DNA of 64,000 nt from Desulfopila sp. IMCC35008 (lineage in GTDB: Bacteria > Desulfobacterota > Desulfobulbia > Desulfobulbales > Desulfocapsaceae), in contig NZ_CP050700.1 of NCBI RefSeq assembly GCF_010646885.2, positions 3,870,501 through 3,934,500 of the forward strand. Direction: 5' to 3'. Below the pieces are notes generated by a model. That model saw only the letters and a program-made list of their open reading frames with translations. It was not told the DNA's origin and did no database searches. Shown here piece by piece: positions 7,603-15,922 of this stretch; positions within the stretch are counted from its first letter, which is position 1, and the number at the start of each line of letters is the position of its first letter. The position numbers and the translations under genes were made by a program.

Positions 7603-10023
7603 TCAAGTTGTAACAATTTTGATATTATCAGCACTACGAATATGAATGTCTCTTTGGGGAAAAGCTATTTCAATATTTTCTTCAGCAAATCTATCATTTA
7701 TTTCTTTGCGTATATCACTTGCCAACCTAAAACGTTCTAGTGCATCATTCGTCCAAACTCGAAGTTCAAAATCCAATGAACTTTCCCCGAACTCTGCAAA
7801 TATAACTTCAGGAGCCGGTTTACTTGATACAAGTTCATGTGTCTGTCCACTCTTTATTAATGTATTAATTACCATTGAAACGTCCGATCCATAAGCTACT
7901 CCTACTCGAATGGAAACACGAACCAGGTGCTTTCCTAAAGTCCAGTTAGTCACCGCTTGCGATATCAGATCAGAATTGGGAATGATCACATCTGCTTGTT
8001 CATAGGTCTGAACATTGGTGGCACGGAGCCCTATATTTTTTATTTCAACCCACCTTTCGCCCAATTCAATACAGTCGCCGACCCGGACAGGTCGTTCAAA
8101 AAGCAGTACCAGGCCGCTAATAAAATTATTGACGAGTCCCTGCAGGCCAAAACCAATACCTACTCCAAGGGCGCTCAAAATGATGGTAATCTTTGTAAAA
8201 TCAAGGCCAAACATTGTAAGTGTCAGAATAAGACCAACCAAGACGATGAAATACTGGATAAGATGGGCAATCGATATGCGCACCCCGCGTTCCAAATTAG
8301 CCCCAACAATCTTTTCATCAAGGAGTACTTTTGGTATTATCCAGGAGAGAATAAACGCACCGTACAGGGTCCCAATCACAGTCAACAGTAGTCCGACACT
8401 GATTTTTTCAGAACCTATATTAAAGCCAAATCCTAGCACTTCTTTTGTTGCTTCAGTCGCACTTCCATAAACCCCCCAAGCGGTGAGCAGAATTGGGAGC
8501 AGAGCGAACCAGATGATAAGAGCCTCAACCAAATATCCAGAGCGGCGGGTAAGAAGTTCAGCTTCACTTCGCAGTTGTTTTATATTCCATACAAATGAAG
8601 AAAAGAATATCCACCGCAGGCCTCCACGAATCATGTACATGAAGAGATAAAAGGCAAGAATAATGGCTAGTGTCACCAAGGTGGAGTTAAACAGGTAAGA
8701 AGCCAGACCTTCTTTACCCAGCAATTGTGCAAATATAATAACTCCGAGCAAAAGGTATCCAAGACGCAGGCCCCAGGTATACAATACTGATTCTGGCTGA
8801 TTGGCGGTCCCCACTGGCCGACAATTCAAAAAATAAATAGCCAGGAGAGAAACCAGAAGTATATACAACCGAGATAAAGGCAGGGGTAAACTGATTGCAT
8901 TCATAAGTTGCGATACAACGTAGAGGGCAATCACCCCAAGTATCGCTCGCCTTTGCCATGATTCCTCAATCAGTAACATCAAGATACGAACAAAGGCGAT
9001 GCCGCCAATAAATCCTGAAAACAAGCGCACCATCATCGGAACGTTTTGATTTTCCGGAATAAGCAACTGTGTGAGGATAACAACGAAAAGACCGGTTGCA
9101 AAAGGCCGTCTCGCAAGAAACCGCCAACGTTCGGAAACACTCAAATCCTCTCGATTCCTGTAAATCGAAAAAAGGACTCCAAGGAAAAGAAGAAACTGAG
9201 CAATAAAGGTCCAGCTATGCTGGACAACATAAAGCCGGTCCGGCAAAGACAGGGTTTTCGCGTTTTCCAGTACTTTTTGCCACAAATTACCGCGAAACTG
9301 ACTAATGTACTCGTAAGAATACATAGGGGGGGATGCGGTAAGCAGGTAGTCACGACGCCCTGCCGTGATAAGGCTGTTGATTTCGACATCTAAGACAGCC
9401 ATTTTTGTCATGACTGATTTGTTCCTGGCCTGAAGTTCCAACGTCTTATCGAGCTTCTGTGATATGAGCTTCAGGGCCGTATCGATTATTTCACGGGCAC
9501 TGCTTAATGCAACTTTTAGAGGGGGGGAATCTTGTTCTATGAGCAGACTCGACTCCCAAGCCAGCCATTTATTTTTCTCGACAAGCCACTCTGCTTTCCA
9601 ATCTGCAAGGCGATTAATTTTGCGGGCCAACGGGTTTTTTACATCTCCAAACAATGCCTGAACATCCCGAAGTTCCTGGCTAAGATCCACCAACTTTGGC
9701 AATCTGCTGGTAGTCGAATCTTTTACCGTCTGCAGCCGAGCATCTATACTATCAACTTTCACCTTGGATGCAGCATAATCCTTTTCGGCCGGGGCAACAT
9801 TTAACACCTGTTGTAAATCATACTCAAGCTGCGCCAGGCTTCCGGTCAGATCTCCGGCCAAGGGAATAATGTCTGCCAGGTCTGGTAAAGGCGACGAATT
9901 TGACGGCTCTGCAATGGAGGGCGTATTATCACCGGCCCACGCATAGAGTAAACCTTCAGTAGCAATCAAGATTATGCCCAGCAATATTATCCGTAGAACT
10001 TTTGCTGCTGCAAGCCTCATCAT
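7603..10023 (-). CDS. MscS-family mechanosensitive channel, large MscK-like form
   Basis: The 806-residue membrane protein has a signal sequence, a helical periplasmic domain (about 30-255), roughly ten hydrophobic helices, then the MscS core. The pore-lining helix is ALGVGIGFGLQGLVNNFISG (about 626-645), followed by the beta domain with LFERPVRVGDCIELGE and a C-terminal alpha/beta domain. Large MscS/MscK proteins open under membrane tension and release solutes during osmotic downshock. The family call is secure; assignment to MscK rather than another long subfamily is by architecture only. The neighbours are envelope genes. Confidence 0.9.
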   Translation of the reverse strand: MMRLAAAKVLRIILLGIILIATEGLLYAWAGDNTPSIAEPSNSSPLPDLADIIPLAGDLTGSLAQLEYDLQQVLNVAPAEKDYAASKVKVDSIDARLQTVKDSTTSRLPKLVDLSQELRDVQALFGDVKNPLARKINRLADWKAEWLVEKNKWLAWESSLLIEQDSPPLKVALSSAREIIDTALKLISQKLDKTLELQARNKSVMTKMAVLDVEINSLITAGRRDYLLTASPPMYSYEYISQFRGNLWQKVLENAKTLSLPDRLYVVQHSWTFIAQFLLFLGVLFSIYRNREDLSVSERWRFLARRPFATGLFVVILTQLLIPENQNVPMMVRLFSGFIGGIAFVRILMLLIEESWQRRAILGVIALYVVSQLMNAISLPLPLSRLYILLVSLLAIYFLNCRPVGTANQPESVLYTWGLRLGYLLLGVIIFAQLLGKEGLASYLFNSTLVTLAIILAFYLFMYMIRGGLRWIFFSSFVWNIKQLRSEAELLTRRSGYLVEALIIWFALLPILLTAWGVYGSATEATKEVLGFGFNIGSEKISVGLLLTVIGTLYGAFILSWIIPKVLLDEKIVGANLERGVRISIAHLIQYFIVLVGLILTLTMFGLDFTKITIILSALGVGIGFGLQGLVNNFISGLVLLFERPVRVGDCIELGERWVEIKNIGLRATNVQTYEQADVIIPNSDLISQAVTNWTLGKHLVRVSIRVGVAYGSDVSMVINTLIKSGQTHELVSSKPAPEVIFAEFGESSLDFELRVWTNDALERFRLASDIRKEINDRFAEENIEIAFPQRDIHIRSADNIKIVTT

Positions 10024-10082
10024 TCACCTTTTCCTGAAATAAAGGAAACACTGGTCAAATTTCCCTACCAGGAACCTCTTGT

Positions 10083-11084
10083 TTACAACCAGTCTGACAA
10101 GGAAATGCCAATGCCGATTTTATTCACATACTGATTATAGTCGATCATGCTTTCTCCATAACCACTGAAATACTGGACATATCCCTTCAGGTAAGGATAA
10201 TCCCAGAGCGGGAAGCTCCAGGACAGTTCTACCGCACCTTGCGAGAAACCTGACTCCAGGTTGTTGCGAGACATCACACTGAAAACATGCTCTTTCCATT
10301 TGTAAGCCGCCCGGAGCTCACCATGGCCAAGGTAGTCGGTAATGTCCGGATTATCGTCATCACCACTATCCTCAGGCAAGCGGTACCAGGGTTTAATCTC
10401 GAAGGCAAAATTCCCGCGTTCGAAAATAAAAGTAGCATACAGCCGGTTCCAGCTCCGGGAAAGAACACCGCCCTGCCCGTTTGATTGATGATCGATACCC
10501 AAATAGTTTTTTGTATTAGTAAAACCGAAGAACTCCCATTGCGGACTGAACTGCGCCCAGAGTTCAGGTTCATGGTTGGTTTCCCTGAATGGCCTGGAGA
10601 CATCTCCATTATATAACTGCCAGAAAGAGCGGTTGGTGTAGGCACCATACACATCAACCGTATCAAACAGGTTCACCAGGAGCGGCACCTTGATACTCAC
10701 CTGGAATTGCGCTTCGGTATCATCTGTATCGATAGCTGAGCTACCGTATTGCTCCCGGTAGGGATCGGAATTGTAGCCGACAGAGTTATAGGCCCCGAAT
10801 AGGAGATAATTGGGCCTGTGAGCCATAATGGTAAACGGCTCCAGGACATGCTCCTTGTCTTTTCGGAAGCGCTCGGAAGCAACCCCAGACTCTTTCTCCT
10901 CAACCTGGTAGGTGCCGGCATGGACCTGCTCCTGGCACCTAAGACGCAGATCGCCGATCGTCATGGTGTCACTCACCTGATCCATCATGTCTGACATGCA
11001 CTCCTTGAGATCATTCGCCATGCATGGTGCAGTGACAATCGGAGTCAAAACTATCAGACCGAACATCGTAAAAAGCTTTTTCAT
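10083..11084 (-). CDS. pldA: outer-membrane phospholipase A (OMPLA)
   Basis: Calcium-dependent phospholipase A1/A2 of the outer membrane, which hydrolyses phospholipids misplaced in the outer leaflet. The product has 333 residues from the chosen start. Diagnostic elements are YGAYTNRSFWQLYN, PFRETNHEPELW, the catalytic His-x-Ser in DHQSNGQ and the catalytic Asn in SRSWNRLYA. The frame runs open to 11156, but the ATG at 11084 has an AGGGAGAG site and opens a clean signal peptide (MKKLFTMFGLIVLTP). A linker after the signal contains several Cys residues. Its presence near an Mla-type operon fits outer-membrane lipid asymmetry upkeep. Confidence 0.93.
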   Translation of the reverse strand: MKKLFTMFGLIVLTPIVTAPCMANDLKECMSDMMDQVSDTMTIGDLRLRCQEQVHAGTYQVEEKESGVASERFRKDKEHVLEPFTIMAHRPNYLLFGAYNSVGYNSDPYREQYGSSAIDTDDTEAQFQVSIKVPLLVNLFDTVDVYGAYTNRSFWQLYNGDVSRPFRETNHEPELWAQFSPQWEFFGFTNTKNYLGIDHQSNGQGGVLSRSWNRLYATFIFERGNFAFEIKPWYRLPEDSGDDDNPDITDYLGHGELRAAYKWKEHVFSVMSRNNLESGFSQGAVELSWSFPLWDYPYLKGYVQYFSGYGESMIDYNQYVNKIGIGISLSDWL

Positions 11085-11585
11085 TTTGTCTCTCCCTCTT
11101 TCCAATGATTTGATTTCACCTGTTTGAGCAAGCGCTATAACGATCAAAACCTTCATTTATTCTTGTCATGAAATAATGCCTCCAAACCGGTCAACAGCAT
11201 CGAAATAATATTCGGAAGTATTCCGTGCCACTGTAAATTCAACATCAGTCTTATCTTATCGGTTACTTTTTGTTAAGCCGCTCACCAACCTGACCAAGAC
11301 TCCTCAGCCTGATGATGTAAAACACCAGACTTGCGGTGCTCTCCGATGCATGAGGGAACATTCAGTCTTGTCAGATAGTAGATGTTGAAAAATGTCGTTT
11401 TCAACCTGTTCTGTATCAGTATATGTGTTCCAACTGATCAGATTATCTGAACAATGTGCTATTTTTCAAAAATAAAGGGAGGCTGTGGAGCTCTGGAAGG
11501 GATGCCACAAGATTATCTCCTGCAATAACATCATGACCAACAATAAAAGCAGGATACATCGCGTATGGTATTCCCTTATTTTTAT
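11085..11585. other. 500-base intergenic stretch
   Basis: It lies between the glycine-zipper gene's end and pldA's start, both on the minus strand, and should hold the pldA promoter. I see no open frame with a ribosome binding site. A perfect 8-bp inverted repeat with a 6-base loop is at 11384-11405 (arms GTTGAAAA and TTTTCAAC). It is not followed by a T-run on either strand, so it is not an obvious terminator. Confidence 0.5.
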
Positions 11586-11933
11586 CTACATTTTTCCCCG
11601 CATACAAGATTCGTAGTAGTATCGATAGTTAGACTCACGATCCTGGCTGCCCCTCATGGAACCACTAAGTAATCCCAAACCACCGGCGATTGCTGCCCCT
11701 CGCCCAGCACCTTTCCCCCCATCAATTAAAGCGCCGAACAAAGCGCCTCCTGCCGCACCACGCAAACCACTCCCTAAAGTGCTTCGTCCAGGTTCACTTG
11801 TAGATTCGGCCTGGTTGCGGGCATACGTACTACAGCTTGCCGCCCTGTCTGCGTCAGACTCAGTATTTGCCGATGTTATCCCCCCCACCTGCAGACTGAT
11901 CAAGACGGTAAAAACTGAAATGATTTTTTTCAT
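11586..11933 (-). CDS. small secreted glycine-zipper protein
   Basis: The 115-residue protein has a cleavable-looking signal peptide, a short polar region, and a glycine-zipper segment (about 52-96: GSGLRGAAGGALFGALIDGG, then GAGRGAAIAGGLGLLSG) capable of membrane insertion. The tail has a Tyr-rich SNYRYYYESCMRGKM. The two cysteines (one in AASCSTYAR, one near the C-terminus) could pair in the periplasm. AAGGAG precedes the ATG. Similar glycine-zipper proteins are envelope components of unknown activity. It follows the HdeA-like gene by 18 bases, so the two probably form an operon. Confidence 0.7.
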   Translation of the reverse strand: MKKIISVFTVLISLQVGGITSANTESDADRAASCSTYARNQAESTSEPGRSTLGSGLRGAAGGALFGALIDGGKGAGRGAAIAGGLGLLSGSMRGSQDRESNYRYYYESCMRGKM

Positions 11934-11951
11934 CGATTTCTCCTTACTCTA

Positions 11952-12266
11952 CTATTTCAAAGATTTGGTAAATGCCTCCATTATCGTCGCAGTGGGATTG
12001 GAAATGCAGTAATCTTTAACTCTGTCAGTCAATAAAAATGCTGCGTGAAGATCAACTGTATGATCGTTCTTTTTGCCAGCCAGGAAGCCGTGGTAAAATG
12101 CTAATCCGATCTCTCGATCATTGTTGTTTCCTCTCATTAATTCCTTACATGTCAGTTCACTAATATCGATCTTGCTCTCAAATATCGGCTTACTTGCCCA
12201 AACTGGCATAACCATGAACATTGTTGCACCGAGAACCAAAAGCGATACCATTTTGCCTGCTGTCAT
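11952..12266 (-). CDS. HdeA/HdeB-family periplasmic chaperone-like protein
   Basis: The 104-residue protein has a signal peptide ending near VWA-S. The mature part matches the small HdeA fold: Cys40 in ISELTCKELM and Cys87 in DRVKDYCISNP should form the single conserved disulfide, with FYHGFLAGK between. HdeA proteins bind unfolded periplasmic clients under acid stress; some members in non-enteric bacteria have unknown roles. The start has a perfect AGGAGG site. It is first in a two-gene unit with the glycine-zipper gene. Confidence 0.8.
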   Translation of the reverse strand: MTAGKMVSLLVLGATMFMVMPVWASKPIFESKIDISELTCKELMRGNNNDREIGLAFYHGFLAGKKNDHTVDLHAAFLLTDRVKDYCISNPTATIMEAFTKSLK

Positions 12267-12704
12267 TTTCGTTTTCCTCCTGAAATAATGTTAATTCACT
12301 CTTCTTTCACTTTCTCTCGAAAGAGTCATAGGAATGTAAATACGCTACTAACTGACGTTCTGATTATATATAAATGCTAATTGCTGCCAAATTTCATTCA
12401 AACTTTAGCACATAACATTAAGAAGATAGCACTACTGACACGTCAACAATCTCTCTAATCATTACAATAAACATAGCACTAATTTGGAATGGTGCACATT
12501 GGCCTTAGGGCTAATAGGCAATGCTTTTTTCTATTGCTATTTAAGATTTACTCTTACCTGACTAGTGTCCATCCCGAAACTCTATATACCTGAAACTGTT
12601 ATAAGAAAGTCGGATTTTGACTGCATTTCTATCGCATTAATGATAGTTTGACTTTACACAAGAAGTGTAAAAACAGTTAGATACATGCGATCAAAGTGAC
12701 CTGG
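12267..12704. other. intergenic stretch with a candidate insertion-sequence end
   Basis: The first 280 bases are AT-rich with no gene. From about 12564 (AGTGTCCATCCCGAAAC) onward the sequence looks like the left flank of the transposase remnant that follows, so the IS terminal repeat may lie there; no matching right end was found. A perfect 7-bp hairpin with a 5-base loop is at 12653-12671 (TTTACAC / GTGTAAA). Confidence 0.35.
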
Positions 12705-13182
12705 ATGAAGCAAAAAACGAAATCGACAACGCAGCATATTTGAGGTTATCGGAAAACATCCCGGTCCAAAAGAGTTGGAACAGATGTCATTGGTGCTCGA
12801 TGCCAACCCAGAGATAGAAGATCTGGCATTTGCTGACCTCACCAGAGGAAAGCGGACAGATACAGGCCGAAAGGGAATGACTGCCGAGCAAGTACTGTGC
12901 TGCTCCATCCTCAAGCATATCCATAACCTGACATATGACGATTTGGAGTACTGGCTGGCAGATTCAAACTCGTTGAGAGCTTTTACACGGCTTTCCCAAG
13001 GGCAATGTCCCGGCACCTCAACCTTGCAAAACAACATCAAGTCGCTCCGGGAAGAAACTTGGCTGGCTATACACCAATTCATTATCTCCTATGCCGACGA
13101 AAAGAAGTTGGAGAAAGATCGCAAAATCAGGTTGGATTCCACAGTCGTTATGTCCAATATCCATTCACCAAGCGACAAGAGC
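12705..13182 (+). pseudogene. truncated and probably frameshifted ISNCY-type transposase
   Basis: Residues read from 12709 (SKKRNRQRSIFEVIGKHPG) into the 12775 frame (LDANPEIEDLAFADL, TGRKGMTAEQVLCCSILKH, RLDSTVVMSNIHSPSD) match the N-terminal third of a long ISNCY-type transposase. The likely ATG at 12705 is one base out of frame with this coding, and a single extra base after ATGAAG would explain it. The 3' side stops near 13182, where the sequence switches to an antisense integrase fragment; at least 300 residues are missing. No intact element remains. Confidence 0.7.
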
Positions 13183-13661
13183 GTGTCACGGTATTTCTGA
13201 CGATCCTCGACGGTGTATTGGCTCATTGGCTTATCACCGACTATCTCCATAAACCTCAGTAGATTCTTCTGCAGCCCAACGGCAATGTCCCATTCTCGTT
13301 TGCTGGTCTCTTCTTTGACATACAGTTCGATCAGCCGACTCATCATTATTTCATCCTGTTCCACCCGTGGGGGTGTAGAGGTAGCCACAGGCATGTTCGG
13401 CAGCAGCATAGTAGCCACAAGGTTATTTTTGCTGCTCATTGATGCCTGGAACAATTTCAGGCGTAGTTCTGCAAAATGTTTATCGGCAGCTGCAGCGTAC
13501 TGCCGACTGAGCCGTATAGCGGATGCTCTATTATTGGTTCGGACAGATTTCTTCAGCTCAGTCCGTTTCAGGACGGACTGAAGCTCTTTTGGTATCCGCA
13601 TCCTGAAGTAATAGACAGGATGAAGTCCTTTGCTCTGGAAACAGTATGACGATACTCGCAT
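13176..13661 (-). pseudogene. truncated tyrosine-type integrase
   Basis: About 160 residues resemble the N-terminal part of a phage/island tyrosine recombinase: a short beta-rich start (GLHPVYYFRMRIPKEL), a helical arm (NNRASAIRLSRQYAAAADKHF), then a SAM-like core-binding segment ending in YTVEDRQKYRDTLL. The catalytic R-H-R-Y domain is absent, because the frame runs into the antisense transposase fragment near 13180 and ends in unrelated residues. It is transcribed away from the tRNA-Phe 3' end about 200 bases away, the usual position of an island integrase. Confidence 0.7.
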
Positions 13662-13815
13662 CTTCTAATCCTCCCGTGGGGGTGTTGAGAGAAAATGCGG
13701 TGTACAAGGAAAGGTACAAGGAGCGGCGATGATGGCAATGAGAGTTGTCCTGGAATTACCTTCTCATCTAACCAGTGGGGAGCCAAATGATTGACCTTTG
13801 GACCCTTAAAATGTA

Positions 13816-13849
13816 AAAATCCCGATAGGCAGTAACCTATCGGGATTTT
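13816..13849 (-). terminator. intrinsic terminator after tRNA-Phe
   Basis: A perfect 14-bp inverted repeat (AAAATCCCGATAGG and its complement) around a 6-base loop lies 12 bases past the tRNA 3' end. Read on the minus strand the stem ends in TTTTT, giving a rho-independent terminator. The stem is symmetric and could also act on the plus strand. Confidence 0.85.
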
Positions 13850-13860
13850 AGTAAATCAAA

Positions 13861-13936
<76 letters not shown>

Positions 13937-13954
13937 ACCGCATTTGGAGAGGCT

Positions 13955-13983
13955 TATTTACACAGATTTCAGGCCTGTGTCAA
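13955..13983 (-). promoter_or_regulatory. sigma70-type promoter of tRNA-Phe
   Basis: On the minus strand a consensus TTGACA (13978-13983) is followed after 17 bases by TAAATA (13955-13960), placing a start site about 12 bases upstream of the mature tRNA. The -35 box is perfect; the -10 box is a weak match. Confidence 0.55.
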
Positions 13984-13996
13984 TAGATTTTCACAA

Positions 13997-14836
13997 CTAT
14001 TTATCATCAAAAGAGAGGTCACCCAGATCGAGGTCAAAATCAAGATCATCATCTAGATTCAGTCTATCAGAACTACTCTTTTTGTCTTTTTTCACCGGGG
14101 CTGCAGGAGCAGAATCGTCAAGGCTTAAATCTCCGAGATCAAACTCATCTTCCATGCCACCCTTTTGGGCAATAGGACCGGATGAGTCGGCAGGTGCTGC
14201 TGAGGCCGGAGCGTCATCCATATCACCAAGGTCAAGGTCCAGACTAAGGTCAAAATCATCACTTATATCTGCAGGTGCGGTTACTTCTTCCGCAGGAGGC
14301 TCGAGGTCAGACATATCACTCAGTTCATCAGGCAGGTCAAGGCTGAATTCCCCTGCGTCCTCCTCGGATGCCATTTCTTCCGATTCATCAAGGCCCGCGA
14401 AAGCATCTTCTTCCTCATCCATGCTACCTAAATCAAGAGTGATCTCACCTTCGTCGTCCTCTTCATCCTTAAAATCAATTTCAAAGCCCTCATCATCTCC
14501 GTCATCATCGAGATCAAGGGTCAATCCCCCCTCTTCCTCGACCTCAAACTCAATTTCTGTATCGGCGGATGTGTCCTCTTCCTCGTCTAGCAAAATATCC
14601 AGATCAGGATCCTGAATCTCGGTATCGTCAAGCCCTTCTCCGTCTGCAACAAAGGCATCCATTTCGTCCATAGCGACATCATCTTGATCCTGCACGTCAA
14701 ATTTCAAAAAGGACGGAGCTGCCACATTATAAACAGCGCCCGGAAGGGCTTCAGAAGCACTTTTGATATTTTTATTGCACTTCAGGCAAGTTTCGAGGTA
14801 GTCGAAAGAAATGTAACCGCATTTTGGACAGCGCAT
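13997..14836 (-). CDS. highly acidic protein with N-terminal zinc ribbon
   Basis: The 279-residue protein starts with a four-cysteine zinc ribbon (CPKCGY...CLKCNK, residues 3-20). The rest is an extremely Asp/Glu-rich, largely low-complexity chain with repeated LDLD/DLGD/EEDE blocks (about 50-270) and a Ser/Lys patch (VKKDKKSSSDRL) near the end. Repeated FDLDLGDLSFDD-like units recur at the C-terminus. Such zinc-ribbon/acidic-tail proteins recur in Desulfobacterota-type genomes without known function. A disordered scaffold or basic-partner binder is inference. The codons match normal coding; the Ser-rich antisense frame is an artefact. Confidence 0.75.
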   Translation of the reverse strand: MRCPKCGYISFDYLETCLKCNKNIKSASEALPGAVYNVAAPSFLKFDVQDQDDVAMDEMDAFVADGEGLDDTEIQDPDLDILLDEEEDTSADTEIEFEVEEEGGLTLDLDDDGDDEGFEIDFKDEEDDEGEITLDLGSMDEEEDAFAGLDESEEMASEEDAGEFSLDLPDELSDMSDLEPPAEEVTAPADISDDFDLSLDLDLGDMDDAPASAAPADSSGPIAQKGGMEDEFDLGDLSLDDSAPAAPVKKDKKSSSDRLNLDDDLDFDLDLGDLSFDDK

Positions 14837-14886
14837 GAGATGTATCCTTTTTTTGGTTCAACCGGGAGTTTGTTGTTTCAGCCTGC

Positions 14887-14908
14887 AAAAACCCGTCATG
14901 ATTACGGG
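14887..14908 (-). terminator. weak intrinsic terminator downstream of nadC
   Basis: On the minus strand CCCGT, a 7-base loop, ACGGG and then TTTTT form a short terminator-like hairpin between the nadC stop and the zinc-ribbon gene. The stem is only 5 bp, so efficiency is doubtful. Confidence 0.4.
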
Positions 14909-15073
14909 ATCATCCATACTATCGCACATTTTAACGGTAATAATCAAGCAATATTCTTAACATCCATGCTATTTAGGTCAATTATGCCCTCTTTAAAAAC
15001 CGGTTGGCAAATGGTTGTCTGCATGAGTATCCAGGCAATAAAAGGCAACACCCTAACAGCCCGGAATACGCTG

Positions 15074-15916
15074 CTACTCAACCCAGTCCATGCCGATGTC
15101 GCAGGATAGAGCAGAATGTGTAAGTGCCCCGATTGATATAATATCCACTCCGGTTTCAGCTATTTCCCGTACGGTTTCCAGCCGCACACCACCAGATGCC
15201 TCTACCAGGGCCTTACCGTTTATCATCTGTACTGCCCGGATCATGGTTTCAGTATCCATATTGTCGAGCATGATGATATCCACATTACAGGCAAGGCATT
15301 CTTCTACCTGCTTGAGGGTATCTGTTTCGACCTCGATCTTGATGGTATGGGGAATCTGTTCACGCGTACGGCGCACTGTCTCACCTATCGACCCACAGGC
15401 TGCTATATGGTTATCCTTTATTAACACACCGTCCGTGAGGTTGAAACGATGATTGGAACCACCACCAGCCCGAACAGCATACTTCTCGAACATACGCATA
15501 CCGGGCGTGGTCTTTCTGGTATCGGTAACACGTACCCCTGTACCTTCAACGGCCTGTACAAACTTACCGGTCAGGGTCGCGATACCGCACAACCGCTGCA
15601 GCAGGTTGAGTGCAACCCGCTCACCCTTGAGCAGGTCTATTACCGGCCCCGCCACGGTCATCAGCAGGTCACCGGGTTGCAGTTGCGTCCCGTCTTCAAC
15701 ACAGTTGGTAATCGAAACCCTGGGATTCAGAACATGGAAGACTTCTCCGGCGACACGCCTTGCTCCGGCTGCAATACACTCTTCACGTGCAACCAGTGAC
15801 GCACAGCCACTATCCGTATCTGAAAAGATTGATTCGCTGGTCAGGTCTCCCCTGCCGATATCTTCAGTCAGAAATTCCTGCAGTCTGCTGCGCAGAAGGT
15901 TTTTGTCCATTATCAT
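15074..15916 (-). CDS. nadC: nicotinate-nucleotide pyrophosphorylase (carboxylating)
   Basis: Converts quinolinate and PRPP to nicotinate mononucleotide, CO2 and pyrophosphate in de novo NAD synthesis. The 280-residue product shows the family signatures: EDIGRGDLTS near the N-terminus, then DTRKTTPGMR, EKYAVRAGGGSNHR and DGVLIKDNHI in the active-site barrel. IKIEVETDTLKQ, DIIMLDNMD and EASGGV appear later in the expected order. Nothing is missing. Its start is 7 bases after the valS stop, so the two are probably co-transcribed. nadA and nadB are not in this window. Confidence 0.96.
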   Translation of the reverse strand: MIMDKNLLRSRLQEFLTEDIGRGDLTSESIFSDTDSGCASLVAREECIAAGARRVAGEVFHVLNPRVSITNCVEDGTQLQPGDLLMTVAGPVIDLLKGERVALNLLQRLCGIATLTGKFVQAVEGTGVRVTDTRKTTPGMRMFEKYAVRAGGGSNHRFNLTDGVLIKDNHIAACGSIGETVRRTREQIPHTIKIEVETDTLKQVEECLACNVDIIMLDNMDTETMIRAVQMINGKALVEASGGVRLETVREIAETGVDIISIGALTHSALSCDIGMDWVE

Positions 15917-15922
15917 CAGCGA

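Noticed and set aside
13944..14615. Serine-rich 223-residue frame on the plus strand
   Set aside because: It is the antisense shadow of Asp/Glu codons of the acidic zinc-ribbon gene; serine runs are the expected artefact.
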